Counted from the first letter of the stretch, positions 1 to 13,912 are shown. The stretch: 64,000 nucleotides of DNA from Hyperoodon ampullatus (GCA_949752795.1 CATKHW010000365.1:372001-436000), one strand, 5' to 3'. The notes: generated from the sequence alone by a model not told the origin. Translations and numbers: made by a program.

Positions 1-1739
1 AAAAGGAATTTCAAAAACAAAACAAAAAAACTGGGAAATACTTTACAATTCCTTCAGGGTCTCTGATGAAACCTGGAATGAGCCTATCTACAATGACAGC
101 TGGATGTGGCATAAGGCTGGACACTTGGGACTGAGAGGATTGGTGAGATTGGGTGAGCAAATGCAGACCCTTTAAAGCAATAATGCATGGCACCCATTCC
201 ATGGGTCCCAACTCTCCAGGTTGAAGGGAATATTACTACAGTTATAACATGTACAGGAAACCTAGAGAACGGACACACTGTGAATACGAAAGGTTTCTAA
301 AACTCAACGAATAGTCCCTCTCCTGGTGCTCCGTTTTGACTTTCCATCTGCTTTACTATCAATCTCCCAACTTGGAGAGACAGCCCCTTTAACCTCCTGG
401 TTCGCGCAGGTTTCCAATTTGGCAGAGGATGAAAGGGAAGAGGGAGAACCAATGAGAGAGTAGCTGTTAGGCATTTCGACGGGCACATATCACTGTAATT
501 TCCAGGCAGTAAGAATAATTAAACAAAGTCTCAGCCACCCACCGGGAACCAGTATAGGTCCTGAACCAAAATTTTGGACTTGCTGTCAGCTCACCAAAAA
601 CGAGTTGAAAAATGGAGCTCAGGGGCACAGCAATTCACAAACTGGCCGAGTAATAAAGGACAACTATCGTCCAAAAATCTGTTGAGGGAAGGCAACGAGG
701 CGGACTTGAAAGCGAGGCAGAATAGCAGGAAACAGATTTCAAGAGGTACGTTGGAATCACCTTTAAAGCACAGGAAGAGGGGCACAACTTCGACAATGAT
801 GCACTTGGCCAAAAAGGGCGTATGCGTTTTCTCCTGAATATATTCAGGAGAAAACGCATACGCCCTTTTTGGCCAAGCAAGCAAGCAGGCAATGCAAATC
901 TGCACTACAAAGAAGTATCACTTCCCACCGGTCAAAAGGGACATCCACAAAATGTGTAAAAACCAGAAAGGCAAGACAGGCCCTGGAGAACAGGGAGCCT
1001 TGTTATGCTGATGGGCGGGATGTAAATTGCCAACTGCCTCTCTGAAGGAGTGCATTGTGTTCCCTAAAACAAGTAAACAACAGAGCTACAGAGCCAAGGC
1101 CACTTCCAGTCTAGGGAATATACCTTGGGAAAACTGAAAATCAATAAGACAGAGCCACCCCAAAACCTAGGGCTGCACTGCTTACAAGGACCTCAACTTG
1201 GGTACACCTTAAATATCCCAGGAAATATAAAAATGGTTCAAAAAATTGTGGTACTTACGTACGATGGAATATCCCTCAGCCATGAAATCAATGTCATAAG
1301 ACCAGTAGCAGCAAAATGGGTGGATTCAGGTACGATGATTCTAAGTGAAATAAGTCACACAGAAAAAGAAACTTATCATAAGATATCACTTATGAAGATC
1401 CTGTAAACATGGCTACACTTGAACTGAGTTAGGAAAGAGAACAGTGTCTCACATTTAGAAAACTCTCTTATGCCTGCTTAAGGGGGAAGGAGAGGTGGGG
1501 TGATGCATAAAACCAGAGTTTGATATAAGCACAGGTGCCGTTCCAAAAACCAACTATGGAATAGACAAGACCTACACCTTCCTCAGTGAAAGGGACTCAA
1601 AACCCCATATTTCCCGCAGAGGAATATATCTGACTAGTAAGGATCTTAAAACCTATGTATTGATATGTCTCCGTAAGGGAATCAAGTGTGTCTAGACTGG
1701 CATAAACATGGCAGCGAGAATCAGCTCAAACCCACTATA
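1..1739 (+). repeat. Array A unit 1
   Basis: Complete unit used here as the phase reference. Its palindrome (804-877) is perfect. It belongs to the sequence class with gaaatc and ggtacg in the LINE-1-like part (near 1,285 and 1,328). Confidence 0.95.
804..877. repeat. 74-bp perfect palindrome of array A (reference copy)
   Basis: The 37-base left arm (804-840) is the exact reverse complement of the right arm (841-877), with no spacer; the centre reads gaatatattc. Both arms contain gggcgtatgcg or its complement, so each arm has several CpGs. The homologous sites are 2543-2616, 4282-4355, 6021-6094, 7760-7833, 9499-9572, 11238-11311, 12977-13050, 14716-14789, 16455-16528, 18194-18267, 19934-20007, 21673-21746, 23412-23485, 25151-25224, 26890-26963, 28629-28702, 30369-30442 and 32106-32179. 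Six of the 19 are perfect (units 1, 2, 3, 7, 10, 16). Such a sequence could form a cruciform in DNA or a long hairpin if transcribed. It lies at the upstream edge of the part I can align to LINE-1. Confidence 0.98.
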
Positions 1740-1770
1740 AAAAGGAATTTCAAAAACAAAACAAAAAAAC
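878..1770 (+). mobile_element. Decayed LINE-1 ORF2-tail/3'UTR segment within unit A
   Basis: Downstream of the palindrome the unit follows the end of a mammalian LINE-1: the stretch with aatgcaaatc, then tatcacttccc and ggtcaaaagggacatc, a gatgtaaattgcc block, gatggaatatccctcagcc, and aagtgaaataagtcac followed by atcataagatatcactta. It ends in an A-rich tract around 1,735-1,770. The match is clearest in the older copy near 59,717-59,923, whose translation resembles the C-terminal end of ORF2p (YHFTSVRRAI, then a GEKGAL ending). No reverse transcriptase or endonuclease domain is present. The same segment occurs in each unit at the same phase. Confidence 0.8.
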
Positions 1771-3478
1771 TGGGAAATTCTTAACAATTCCTTCAGGGTC
1801 TCTGATGAAACCTGGAATGACCCTATCTACAATGACAGCTGGATGTGGCATAAGGAGGGACACTTGGGACTGAGACGATTGTTGAGATTTGGTGAGCAAA
1901 TGCAGAACATTTACAGCACAAATGCCTGGCACCCATTCCATGGGTCCCAACTCTCCAGGTTGAAGGGAATATTACTACAGCTATAACATGTACGGGAAAC
2001 CTAGAGAACGGACACACTGTGAATACGAAAGGTTTCTAAAACTCAACGAATAGTCCCTCTCCTGGTGCTCCGGTTTGACTTTCCATCTGCTTTACTATCA
2101 ACCACCCAACTTGGAGAGACAGCCCCTTTAACCTCCTGGTTCGAACAGGTTGCCAATTTGGCAGAGGATGAAAGGGAAGAGGGAGAACCAATGAGAGAGT
2201 AGCTGTTAGGCATTTGGACGGGCATATATCACTGTAATTTCCCGGCAGGAAGAAGAATTAACCAAAGTCTCAGCCACCCACCGGGAACCAGCATACGTCC
2301 TGAACCAAAATTTTGGACTTGCGGTCAGCTCACCAAAAACGAGTTGAAAAATGGAGCTCAGGGGCACAGCAATGCACAAACTGCCCAAGTAATAAAGGAC
2401 AACTATCGTCAAAAAACCTGTTGAGGGAAGGCAACGAGGCGGACTTGAAAGCGAGGCAGAATAGCAGGAAACAGATTTCAAGACGTACGTTGGAATCACC
2501 TTTAAAGCACAGGAAGAGGGGTCCAACTTCGACCATGATGCACTTGGCCAAAAAGGGCGTATGCGTTTTCTCCTGAATATATTCAGGAGAAAACGCATAC
2601 GCCCTTTTTGGCCAAGCAAGCAAGCAGGCAATGCAAATCTCCACTACAAAGAAGTATCACTTCCCACCGGTCAAAAGGGACATCCACAAAATGTGTAAAA
2701 ACCAGAAAGGCAAGACAGGCCCTGGAGAACAGGGAGCCTTGTTATGCTGATGGGCGGGATGTAAATTGCCAACTGCCTCTCTGGAGGAGTGCATTGTGTT
2801 CCCTAAAACAAGTAAACAACAGAGCTACAGAGCCGAGGGCACTTCCAGTCTAGGGAATATACCTTGGGAAAACTGAAAATCAATAAGACAGAGCCACCCC
2901 AATATTTAGGGCTGCACTGCTTACAAGGACCTCAACTTGGGTACACCTTAAATATCCCAGGAAATATAAAAATGGTTCAAAAAATTGTGGTACTTACGTA
3001 CGATGGAATATCCCTCAGCCATGCAATCAATGTCATAAGGCCAGTAGCAGCAAAATGGGTGGATTCATGTAGGATGATTCTAAGTGAAATAAGTCACAGA
3101 GAAAAAGAAACTTATCATAAGATATCACTTATGAAGATCCTGTAAACATGGCTACACTTGAACTGAGTTAGGAAAGAGAACAGTGTCTCACATTTAGAAA
3201 ACACTCTTATGCCTGCTTAAGGGGGAAGGAGAGGTGGGGTGATGCATAAAACCAGAGTTTGATATAAGCACAGGTACCGTTCGAAAAACCAACTATGGAA
3301 TAGACAAGACCTACACCTTCCTCAGTGAAAGGGACTCAAAACCCCATATTTCCCGCAGAGGAATATATCTGACTAGTAAGAATCTTAAAACCTATGTATT
3401 GATATGTCTCCGTAAGGGAATCAAGTGTGTCTAGACTGGCATAAACATGGCAGCGAGAATCAGCTCAAACCCACTATA
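1740..3478 (+). repeat. Array A unit 2
   Basis: The first ~300 bp are an odd variant (aaggagggac near 1,852; acagcacaaatgcctgg near 1,912) shared in part with units 12 and 18. From about 2,040 onward it is almost identical to unit 3. The palindrome (2543-2616) is perfect. Confidence 0.95.
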
Positions 3479-5217
3479 AAAAGGAATTTCAAAAACAAAA
3501 CAAAAAAACTTGGAAATTCTTTACAATTCCTTCAGGGTCTCTGATGAAACCTGGAATGACCCTATCTACAATGACAGCTGGATGTGGCATAAGGCTGGAC
3601 ACTTGGGACTGAGAGGATTGGTGAGATTGGGTGAGCAAATGCAGACCCTTTAAAGCAATAATGCATGGCACACATTCCATGGGTCCCAACTCTCCAGGTT
3701 GAAGGGAATATTACTACAGTTATAACATGTACGGGAAACCTAGAGAACGGACACACTGTGAATACGAAAGGTTTCTAAAACTCAACGAATAGTCCCTCTC
3801 CTGGTGCTCCGGTTTGACTTTCCATCTGCTTTACTATCAACCACCCAACTTGGAGAGACAGCCCCTTTAACCTCCTGGTTCGAACAGGTTGCCAATTTGG
3901 CAGAGGATGAAAGGGAAGAGGGAGAACCAATGAGAGAGTAGCTGTTAGGCATTTGGACGGGCATATATCACTGTAATTTCCCGGCAGGAAGAAGAATTAA
4001 CCAAAGTCTCAGCCACCCACCGGGAACCAGCATACGTCCTGAACCAAAATTTTGGACTTGCGGTCAGCTCACCAAAAACGAGTTGAAAAATGGAGCTCAG
4101 GGGCACAGCAATGCACAAACTGCCCAAGTAATAAAGGACAACTATCGTCAAAAAACCTGTTGAGGGAAGGCAACGAGGCGGACTTGAAAGCGAGGCAGAA
4201 TAGCAGGAAACAGATTTCAAGACGTACGTTGGAATCACCTTTAAAGCACAGGAAGAGGGGCCCAACTTCGACCATGATGCACTTGGCCAAAAAGGGCGTA
4301 TGCGTTTTCTCCTGAATATATTCAGGAGAAAACGCATACGCCCTTTTTGGCCAAGCAAGCAAGCAGGCAATGCAAATCTCCACTACAAAGAAGTATCACT
4401 TCCCACCGGTCAAAAGGGACATCCACAAAATTTGTAAAAACCAGAAAGGCAAGACAGGCCCTGGAGAACAGGGAGCCTTGTTATGCTGATGGGCGGGATG
4501 TAAATTGCCAACTGCCTCTCTGGAGGAGTGCATTGTGTTCCCTAAAACAAGTAAACAACAGAGCTACAGAGCCGAGGGCACTTCCAGTCTAGGGAATATA
4601 CCTTGGGAAAACTGAAAATCAATAAGACAGAGCCACCCCAATATTTAGGGCTGCACTGCTTACAAGGACCTCAACTTGGGTACACCTTAAATATCCCAGG
4701 AAATATAAAAATGGTTCAAAAAATTGTGGTACTTACGTACGATGGAATATCCCTCAGCCATGCAATCAATGTCATAAGGCCAGTAGCAGCAAAATGGGTG
4801 GATTCATGTAGGATGATTCTAAGTGAAATAAGTCACAGAGAAAAAGAAACTTATCATAAGATATCACTTATGAAGATCCTGTAAACATGGCTACACTTGA
4901 ACTGAGTTAGGAAAGAGAACAGTGTCTCACATTTAGAAAACACTCTTATGCCTGCTTAAGGGGGAAGGAGAGGTGGGGTGATGCATAAAACCAGAGTTTG
5001 ATATAAGCACAGGTACCGTTCGAAAAACCAACTATGGAATAGACAAGACCTACACCTTCCTCAGTGAAAGGGACTCAAAACCCCATATTTCCCGCAGAGG
5101 AATATATCTGACTAGTAAGAATCTTAAAACCTATGTATTGATATGTCTCCGTAAGGGAATCAAGTGTGTCTAGACTGGCATAAACATGGCAGCGAGAATC
5201 AGCTCAAACCCACTATA
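3479..5217 (+). repeat. Array A unit 3
   Basis: Nearly identical to unit 2 downstream of ~2,040 and to unit 4 upstream of ~5,460, as expected for a recent one-unit duplication. The palindrome (4282-4355) is perfect. Confidence 0.95.
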
Positions 5218-6956
5218 AAAAGGAATTTCAAAAACAAAACAAAAAAACTTGGAAATTCTTTACAATTCCTTCAGGGTCTCTGATGAAACCTGGAATGACC
5301 CTATCTACAATGACAGCTGGATGTGGCATAAGGCTGGACACTTGGGACTGAGAGGATTGGTGAGATTGGGTGAGCAAATGCAGACCCTTTAAAGCAATAA
5401 TGCATGGCACACATTCCATGGGTCCCAACTCTCCAGGTTGAAGGGAATATTACTACAGTTATAACATGTACGGGAAACCTAGAGAACGGACACACTGTGA
5501 ATACGAAAGGTTTCTAAAACTCAACGAATAGTCCCTCTCCTGGTGCTCCGGTTTGACTTTCCATCTGCTTTACTATCAACCTCCCAACTTGAAGAGACAG
5601 CCCCTTTAACCTCCTGGTTCGCACAGGTTGCCAATTTGGCAGCGGATGAAAGGGAAGAGTGAGAACCAATGAGAGAGTAGCTGTTAGGCATTTGGACGGG
5701 CACATATAACTGTAATTTCCCGGGAGGAAGAAGAATTAACCAAAGTCTCAGCCACCCACCGGGAACCAGTATAGGTCCTGAACCAAAATTTTGGACTTGC
5801 GGTCAGCTCACCAAAAACGAGTTGAAAAATGGAGCTCAGGGGCACAGCAATTCACAAACTGGCCGAGTAATAAAGGACAACTATCGTCCAAAAATCTGTT
5901 GAGGGAAGGCAACGAGGCGGACTTGAAAGCGAGGCAGAAGAGCAGGAAACAGATTTCAAGAGGTACGATGGAATCGCCTTTAAAGCACAGGAAGAGGGGC
6001 ACAACTTCGACAATGATGCACTTGGCCAACAAGGGCGTATGCGTTTTCTCCTGAATATATTCAGGAGGAAACGCATACACCCTTGTTGGCCAAGCAAGCA
6101 AGCGGGCAATGCAAATCTGCACTACAAAGAAGTATCACTTCTCACCGGTCAAAAGGGACATCCACAAAATATGTAAAAAGCAGAAAGGCAAGACAGGCCC
6201 TGGAGAACACGGAGCCTTGTTATGCTGATGGGCGGGATGTAAATTGCCAACTGCCTCTCTGGAGGAGTGCATTGTGTTCCCTAAAACAAGTAAACAACTG
6301 AGCTACAGAGCCAAGGGCACTTCAAGTCTAGGGAATATACCTTGGGAAAACTGAAAATCAATAAGACAGAGCCACCCCAATATTTAGGGCTGCACTGCTT
6401 ACAAGGACCTCAACTTGGGTACACCTTAAATATCCCAGGAAATATAAAAATGGTTCAAAAAATTGTGGTACTTACGTACGATGGAATATCCCTCAGCCAT
6501 GCAATCAATGTCATAAGACCAGTAGCAGCAAAATGGGTGGATACATGTAGGATGATTCTAAGTGAAATAAGTCACAGAGAAAAAGAAACTTATCATAAGA
6601 TATCACTTATGAAGATCCTGTAAACATGGCTACACTTGAACTGAGTTAGGAAAGAGAACAGTGTCTCACATTTAGAAAACACTCTTATGCCTGCTTAAGG
6701 GGGAAGGAGAGGTGGGGTGATGCATAAAACCAGAGTTTGATATAAGCACAGGTACCGTTCCAAAAACCAACTATGGAATAGACAAGACCTACACCTTCCT
6801 CAGTGAAAGGGACTCAAAACCCCATATTTCCCGCAGAGGAATATATCTGACTAGTAAGAATCTTAAAACCTATGTATTGATATGTCTCCGTAAGGGAATC
6901 AAGTGTGTCTAGACTGGCATAAACATGGCAGCGAGAATCAGCTCAAACCCACTATA
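5218..6956 (+). repeat. Array A unit 4
   Basis: Carries rare variants shared with unit 13: gagtgagaacc near 5,657, cccgggaggaag near 5,719 and aactgagctac near 6,295. In the palindrome (6021-6094) both arms changed together at one site (ccaacaagg left, ccttgttgg right); two other sites mismatch. Confidence 0.95.
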
Positions 6957-8695
6957 AAAAGGAATTTCAAAAACAAAACAAAAAAACTTGGAAATTCTTT
7001 ACAATTCCTTCAGGGTCTCTGATGAAACCTGGAATGACCCTATCTACAACGACAGCTGGATGTGGCATAAGGCTGGACACTTGGGACTGAGAGGATTGGT
7101 GAGATTGGGTGAGCAAATGCAGACCCTTTAAAGCAATAATGCATGGCACCCATTCCATGGGTCCCAACTCTCCAGGTTGAAGGGAATATTACTACAGTTA
7201 TAACATGTACGGGAAACCTAGAGAACGGACACACTGTGAATACGAAAGGTTTCTAAAACTCAACGAATAGTCCCTCTCCTGGTGCTCCGGTTTGACTTTC
7301 CATCTGCTTTACTATCAACCTCCCAACTTGAAGAGACAGCCCCTTTAACCTCCTGGTTCGCACAGGTTGCCAATTTGGCAGCGGATGAAAGGGAAGAGGG
7401 AGAACCAATGAGAGAGTAGCTGTTAGGCATTTGGACGGGCACATATCGCTGTAATTTCCCGGCAGGAAGAAGAATTAACCAAAGTCTCAGCCACCCACCG
7501 GGAACCAGTATAGGACTTGAACCAAAATTTTGGACTTGCGGTCAGCTCACCAAAAACGAGTTGAAAAATGGAGCTCAGGGGCACAGCAATTCACAAACTG
7601 GCCGAGTAATAAAGGACAACTATCGTCCAAAAATCTGTTGAGGGAAGGCAACGAGGCGGACTTGAAAGCGAGGCAGAAGAGCAGGAAACAGATTTCAAGA
7701 GGTACGATGGAATCGCCTTTAAAGCACAGGAATAGGGGCACAACTTCGACAATGATGCACTTGGCCAAAAAGGGCGTATGCGTTTTCTCCTGAATATATT
7801 CAGGAGGAAACGCATACGCCCTTTTTGGCCAAGCAAGCAAGCGGGCAATGCAAATCTGCACTACAAAGAAGTATCACTTCTCACCGGTCAAAAGGGACAT
7901 CCACAAAATGTGTAAAAACCAGAAAGGCAAGACAGGCCCTGGAGAACACGGAGCCTTGTTATGCTGATGGGCGGGATGTAAATTGCCAACTGCCTCTCTG
8001 GAGGAGTGCATTGTGTTCCCTAAAACAAGTAAGCAACAGAGCTACAGAGCCAAGGGCACTTCCAGTCTAGGGAATATACCTTGGGAAAACTGAAAATCAA
8101 TAAGACAGAGCCACCCCAATATTTAGGGCTGCACTGCTTACAAGGACCTCAACTTGGGTTCACCTTAAATATCCCAGGAAATATAAAAATGGTTCAAAAA
8201 ATTGTGGTACTTACGTACGATGGAATATCCCTCAGCCATGCATTCAATGTCATAAGACCAGTAGCAGCAAAATGGGTGGATTCATGTAGGATGATTCTAA
8301 GTGAAATAAGTCACAGAGAAAAAGAAACTTATCATAAGATATCACTTATGAAGATCCTGTAAACATGGCTACACTTGAACTGAGTTAGGAAAGAGAACAG
8401 TGTCTCACATTTAGAAAACACTCTTATGCCTGCTTAAGGGGGAAGGAGAGGTGGGGTGATGCATAAAACCAGAGTTTGATATAAGCACAGGTACCGTTCG
8501 AAAAACCAACTATGGAATAGACAAGACCTACACCTTCCTCAGTGAAAGGGACTCAAAACCCCATATTTCCCTCTGAGGAATATATCTGACTAGTAAGAAT
8601 CTTAAAACCTATGTATTGATATGTCTCCGTAAGGGAATCAAGTGTGTCTAGACTGGCATAAACATGGCAGCGAGAATCAGCTCAAACCCACTATA
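6957..8695 (+). repeat. Array A unit 5
   Basis: Shares with unit 14 the variants ataggacttgaacc (near 7,510), gaacacggagcc (near 7,943), catgcattcaat (near 8,238) and ccctctgagg (near 8,568). The palindrome (7760-7833) has one mismatch, of G·T type. Confidence 0.95.
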
Positions 8696-10434
8696 AAAAG
8701 GAATTTCAAAAACAAAACAAAAAAACTTGGAAATTCTTAACATTTCCTTCAGGGTCTCTGATGAAACCTGGAATGACCCTATCTACAATGACAGCTGGAT
8801 GTGGCATAAGGCTGGACACTTGGGACTGAGAGGATTGGTGAGATTGGGTGAGCAAATGCAGACCCCTTAAAGCAATAATGCATGGCACCCATTCCATGGG
8901 TCCCAACTCTCCAGGTTGAAGGGAATATTACTACAGTTATAACATGTACGGGAAACCTAGAGAACGGACACACTGTGAATACGAAAGGTTTCTAAAACTC
9001 AACGAATAATCCCTCTCCTGGTGCTCCAGTTTGACTTTCCATCTGCTTTACTATCAACCTCCCAACTTGAAGAGACAGCCCCTTTAACCTCCTGGTTCGC
9101 AAAGGTTGTCAATTTGGCAGCGGATGAAAGGGAAGAGGGAGAAACAATGAGAGAGTAGCTGTTAGGCATTTGGACGGGCACATATCACTGTAATTTCCTG
9201 ACAGGAAGAAGAATTAACCAAAGTCTCAGCCACCCACCGGGAAACAGTATAGGTCCTGAACCAAAATTTTGGACTTGCGGTCAGCTCACCAAAAACGAGT
9301 TGAAAAATGGAGCTCAGGGGCACAGCAATTCACAAACTGGCCGAGTAATAAAGGACAACTATCGTCCAATAATCTGTTGAGGGAAGGCAACGAGGCGGAC
9401 TTGAAAGCGAGGCAGAAGAGCAGGAAACAGATTTCAAGAGGTACGTTGGAATCGCCTTTAAAGCACAGGAAGAGGGGCACAACTTCGACAATGATGCACT
9501 TGGCCAAAAAGGGCGTAGGCGTTTTCTCCTGAATATATTCAGGAGGAAACACATACACCCTTGTTGGCCAAGCAAGCAAGCGGGCAATGCAAATCTCCAC
9601 TACAAAGAAGTATCACTTCCCACCGGTCAAAAGGGACATCCACAAAATGTGTAAAAACCAGAAAGGCAAGACAGGCCCTGGAGAACAGGGAGCCTTGTTA
9701 TGCTGATGGGCGGGATGTAAATTGCCAACTGCCTCTCTGGAGGAGTGCATTGTGTTCCCTAAAACAAGTAAACAACAGAGCTACAGAGCCGAGGGCACTT
9801 CCAGTCTAGGGAATATACCTTGGGAAAACTGAAAATCAATAAGACAGAGCCACCCCAATATTTAGGGCTGCACTGCTTACAAGGACCTCAACTTGGGTAC
9901 ACCTTAAATATCCCAGGAAATATAAAAATGGTTCAAAAAATTGTGGTACTTACGTACGATGGAATATCCCTCAGCCATGAAATCAATGTCATAAGACCAG
10001 TAGCAGCAAAATGGGTGGATTCAGGTACGATGATTCTAAGTGAAATAAGTCACAGAGAAAAAGAAACTTATCATAAGATATCACTTATGAAGATCCTGTA
10101 AACATGGCTACACTTGAACTGAGTTAGGAAAGAGAACAGTGTCTCACATTTAGAAAACACTCTTATGCCTGCTTAAGGGGGAAGGAGAGGTGGGGTGATG
10201 CATAAAACCAGAGTTTGATATAAGCACAGGTACCGTTCCAAAAACCAACTATGGAATAGACAAGACCTACACCTTCCTCAGTGAAAGGGACTCAAAACCC
10301 CATATTTCCCGCAGAGGAATATATCTGACTAGTAAGAATCTTAAAACCTATGTATTGATATGTCTCCGTAAGGGAATCAAGTGTGTCTAGACTGGCATAA
10401 ACATGGCAGCGAGAATCAGCTCAAACCCACTATA
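8696..10434 (+). repeat. Array A unit 6
   Basis: Opens with the catttccttc variant seen also in units 8 and (as tatttccttc) 15, and has gagggagaaacaatg near 9,135. It has the most decayed palindrome of the interior units (9499-9572, five mismatches). Confidence 0.95.
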
Positions 10435-12173
10435 AAAAGGAATTTCAAAAACAAAACAAAAAAACTTGGAAATTCTTTACAATTCCTTCAGGGTCTCTGA
10501 TGAAACCTGGAATGACCCTATCTACAACGACAGCTGGATGTGGCATAAGGCTGGACACTTGGGACTGAGAGGATTGGTGAGATTGGGTGAGCAAATGCAG
10601 ACCCTTTAAAGCAATAATGCATGGCACCCATTCCATGGGTCCCAACTCTCCAGGTTGAAGGGAATATTACTACAGTTATAACATGTACGGGAAACCTAGA
10701 GAACGGACACACTGTGAATACGAAAGGTTTCTAAAACTCAACGAATAGTCCCTCTCCTGGTGCTCTGGTTTGACTTTCCATCTGCTTTACTATCAACCTC
10801 CCAACTTGAAGAGACAGCCCCTTTAACCTCCTGGTTCGCACAGGTTGCCAATTTGGCAGCGGATGAAAGGGAAGAGGGAGAACCAATGAGAGAGTAGCTG
10901 TTAGGCATTTGGACGGGCACATATCACTGTAATTTCCCGGCAGGAAGAAGAATTAACCAAAGTCTCAGCCACCCACCGGGAACCAGTATAGGACTTGAAC
11001 CAAAATTTTGGACTTGCGGTCAGCTCACCAAAAACGAGTTGAAAAATGGAGCTCAGGGGCACAGCAATTCACAAACTGGCCGAGTAATAAAGGACAACTA
11101 TCGTCCAAAAATCTGTTGAGGGAAGGCAACGAGGCGGACTTGAAAGCGAGGCAGAAGAGCAGGAAACAGATTTCAAGAGGTATGTTGGAATCGCCTTTAA
11201 AGCACAGGAAGAGGGGCACAACTTCGACAATGATGCACTTGGCCAAAAAGGGCGTATGCGTTTCCTCCTGAATATATTCAGGAGGAAACGCATACGCCCT
11301 TTTTGGCCAAGCAAGCAAGCGGGCAATGCAAATCTGCACTACAAAGAAGTATCACTTCTCACCGGTCAAAAGGGACATCCACAAAATGTGTAAAAACCAT
11401 AAAGGCAAGACAGGCCCTGGAGAACAGGGAGCCTTGTTATGCTGATGGGCGGGATGTAAATTGCCAACTGCCTCTCTGGAGGAGTGCATTGTGTTCCCTA
11501 AAACAAGTAAACAACAGAGCTACAGAGCCAAGGGCACTTCCAGTCTAGGGAATATACCTTGGGAAAACTGAAAATCAATAAGACAGAGCCACCCCAATAT
11601 TTAGGGCTGCACTGCTTACAAGGACCTCAACTTGGGTACACCTTAAATATCCCAGGAAATATAAAAATGGTTCAAAAAATTGTGGTACTTATGTACGATG
11701 GAATATCCCTCAGCCATGCATTCAATGTCATAAGACCAGTAGCAGCAAAATGAGTGGATTCAGGTACGATGATTCTATGTGAAATAAGTCACACAGAAAA
11801 AGAAACTTATCATAAGATATCACTTATGAAGATCCTGTAAACATGGCTACACTTGAACTGAGTTAGGAAAGAGAACAGTGTCTCACATTTAGAAAACACT
11901 CTTATGCCTGCTTAAGGGGGAAGGAGAGGTGGGGTGATGCATAAAACCAGAGTTTGATATAAGCACAGGTACCGTTCGAAAAACCAACTATGGAATAGAC
12001 AAGACCTACACCTTCCTCAGTGAAAGGGACTCAAAACCCCATATTTCCCTCTGAGGAATATATCTGACTAGTAAGAATCTTAAAACCTATGTATTGATAT
12101 GTCTCCGTAAGGGAATCAAGTGTGTCTAGACTGGCATAAACATGGCAGCGAGAATCAGCTCAAACCCACTATA
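10435..12173 (+). repeat. Array A unit 7
   Basis: Resembles unit 5 through much of its length (ataggacttgaacc, ccctctgagg). Its palindrome (11238-11311) is perfect but in a different version from unit 1: tttcctcc on the left arm is matched by ggaggaaa on the right. A stop (TGA near 11,751) cuts the common 93-codon frame. Confidence 0.95.
11238..11311. repeat. Compensated version of the 74-bp palindrome
   Basis: Relative to unit 1, one T·A arm pair has become C·G on both sides (tttcctcc with ggaggaaa), so the 74-bp palindrome is again perfect. Units 4, 5, 6, 8, 12, 14 and 15 have only the right-arm change, giving T opposite G. Unit 13 has both changes, like unit 7. Confidence 0.95.
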
Positions 12174-13912
12174 AAAAGGAATTTCAAAAACAAAACAAAA
12201 AAACTTGGAAATTCTTTACATTTCCTTCAGGGTCTCTGATGAAACCTGGAATGACCCTATCTACAATGACAGCTGGATGTGGCATAAGGCTGGACACTTG
12301 GGACTGAGAGGATTGGTGAGATTGGGTGAGCAAATGCAGACCCTTTAAAGCAATAATGCATGGCACACATTCCATGGGTCCCAACTCTCCAGGTTGAAGG
12401 GAATATTACTACAGTTATAACATGTACGGGAAACCTAGAGAACGGACACACTGTGAATACGAAAGGTTTCTAAAACTCAACGAATAGTCCCTCTCCTGGT
12501 GCTCCGGTTTGACTTTCCATCTGCTTTACTATCAACCTCCCAACTTGAAGAGACAGCCCCTTTAACCTCCTGGTTCGCACAGGTTGCCAATTTGGCAGCG
12601 GATGAAAGGGAAGAGGGAGAAACAATGAGAGAGTAGCTGTTAGGCATTTGGATGGGCACATATCACTGTAATTTCCCGGCAGGAAGAAGAATTAACCAAA
12701 GTCTCAGCCACACACCGGGAACCAGTATAGGTCCTGAACCAAAATTTTGGACTTGCGGTCAGCTCACCAAAAACGAGTTGAAAAATGGAGCTCAGGGGCA
12801 CAGCAATTCACAAACTGGCCGAGTAATAAAGGACAACTATCGTTCAAAAATCTGTTGTGGGAAGGCAACGAGGCGGACGTGAATGCGAGGCAGAAGACCA
12901 GGAAACAGATTTCAAGAGGTACGTTGGAATCGCCTTTAAAGCACAGGAAGAGGGGCACAACTTCGACAATGATGCACTTGGCCAAAAAGGGCGTAGGCGT
13001 TTTCTCCTGAATATATTCAGGAGGAAACGCATACGCCCTTTTTGGCCAAGCAAGCAAGCGGGCAATGCAAATCTGCACTACAAAGAAGTATCACTTCTCA
13101 CCGGTCAAAAGGGACATCCACAAAATATGTAAAAACCAGAAAGGCAAGACAGGCCCTGGAGAACACGGAGCCTTGTTATGCTGATGGGCGGCATGTAAAT
13201 TGCCAACTGCCTCTCTGGAGGAGTGCATTGTGTTCCCTAAAACAAGTAAACAACAGAGCTACAGAGCCAAGGGCACTTCCAGTCTAGGGAATATACCTTG
13301 GGAAAACTGAAAATCAATAAGACAGAGCCACCCCAATATTTAGGGCTGCACTGCTTACAAGGACCTCAACTTGTGTATACCTTAAATATCCCAGGAAATA
13401 TAAAAATGGTTCAAAAAATTGTGGTATTTACGTACGATGGAATATCCCTCAGCCATGAAATCAATGTCATAAGACCAGTAGCAGCAAAATGGGTGGATTC
13501 AGGTACGATGATTCTAAGTGAAATAAGTCACAGAGAAAAAGAAACTTATCATAACATATCACTTATGAAGATCCTGTAAACATGGCTGCACTTGAACTGA
13601 GTTAGGAAAGAGAACAGTGTCTCACATTTAGAAAACACTCTTATGCCTGCTTAAGGGGGAAGGAGAGGTGGGGTGATGCATAAAACCAGAGTTTGATATA
13701 AGCACAGGTACCGTTCCAAAAACCAACTATGGAATAGACAAGACCTACACCTTCCTCAGTGAAAGGGACTCAAAACCCCATATTTCCCGCAGAGGAATAT
13801 ATCTGACTAGTAAGAATCTTAAAACCTATGGATTGATATGTCTCCGTAAGGGAATCAAGTGTGTCTAGACTTGCATAAACATGGCAGCGAGAATCAGCTC
13901 AAACCCACTATA
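12174..13912 (+). repeat. Array A unit 8
   Basis: Has the catttccttc opening like unit 6 and a cacaccgggaacc variant near 12,710. The palindrome (12977-13050) has two mismatches. Confidence 0.95.

Noticed and set aside
804..877. Rho-independent terminator or CRISPR-like hairpin
   Set aside because: The context is eukaryotic satellite DNA. The 1,739-bp period and lack of spacers exclude CRISPR, and bacterial terminators do not apply.
591..905. 104-codon minus-strand frame repeated in nearly every A unit
   Set aside because: It crosses the palindrome and lies antisense to other frames at fixed satellite phase. It has no domain and its persistence follows from the low divergence between units.
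1125..1406. 93-codon plus frame in most A units
   Set aside because: Starts at TTG, lies within the decayed LINE-1 tail, and is cut by stops or an indel in units 7, 9, 11, 17 and 19.
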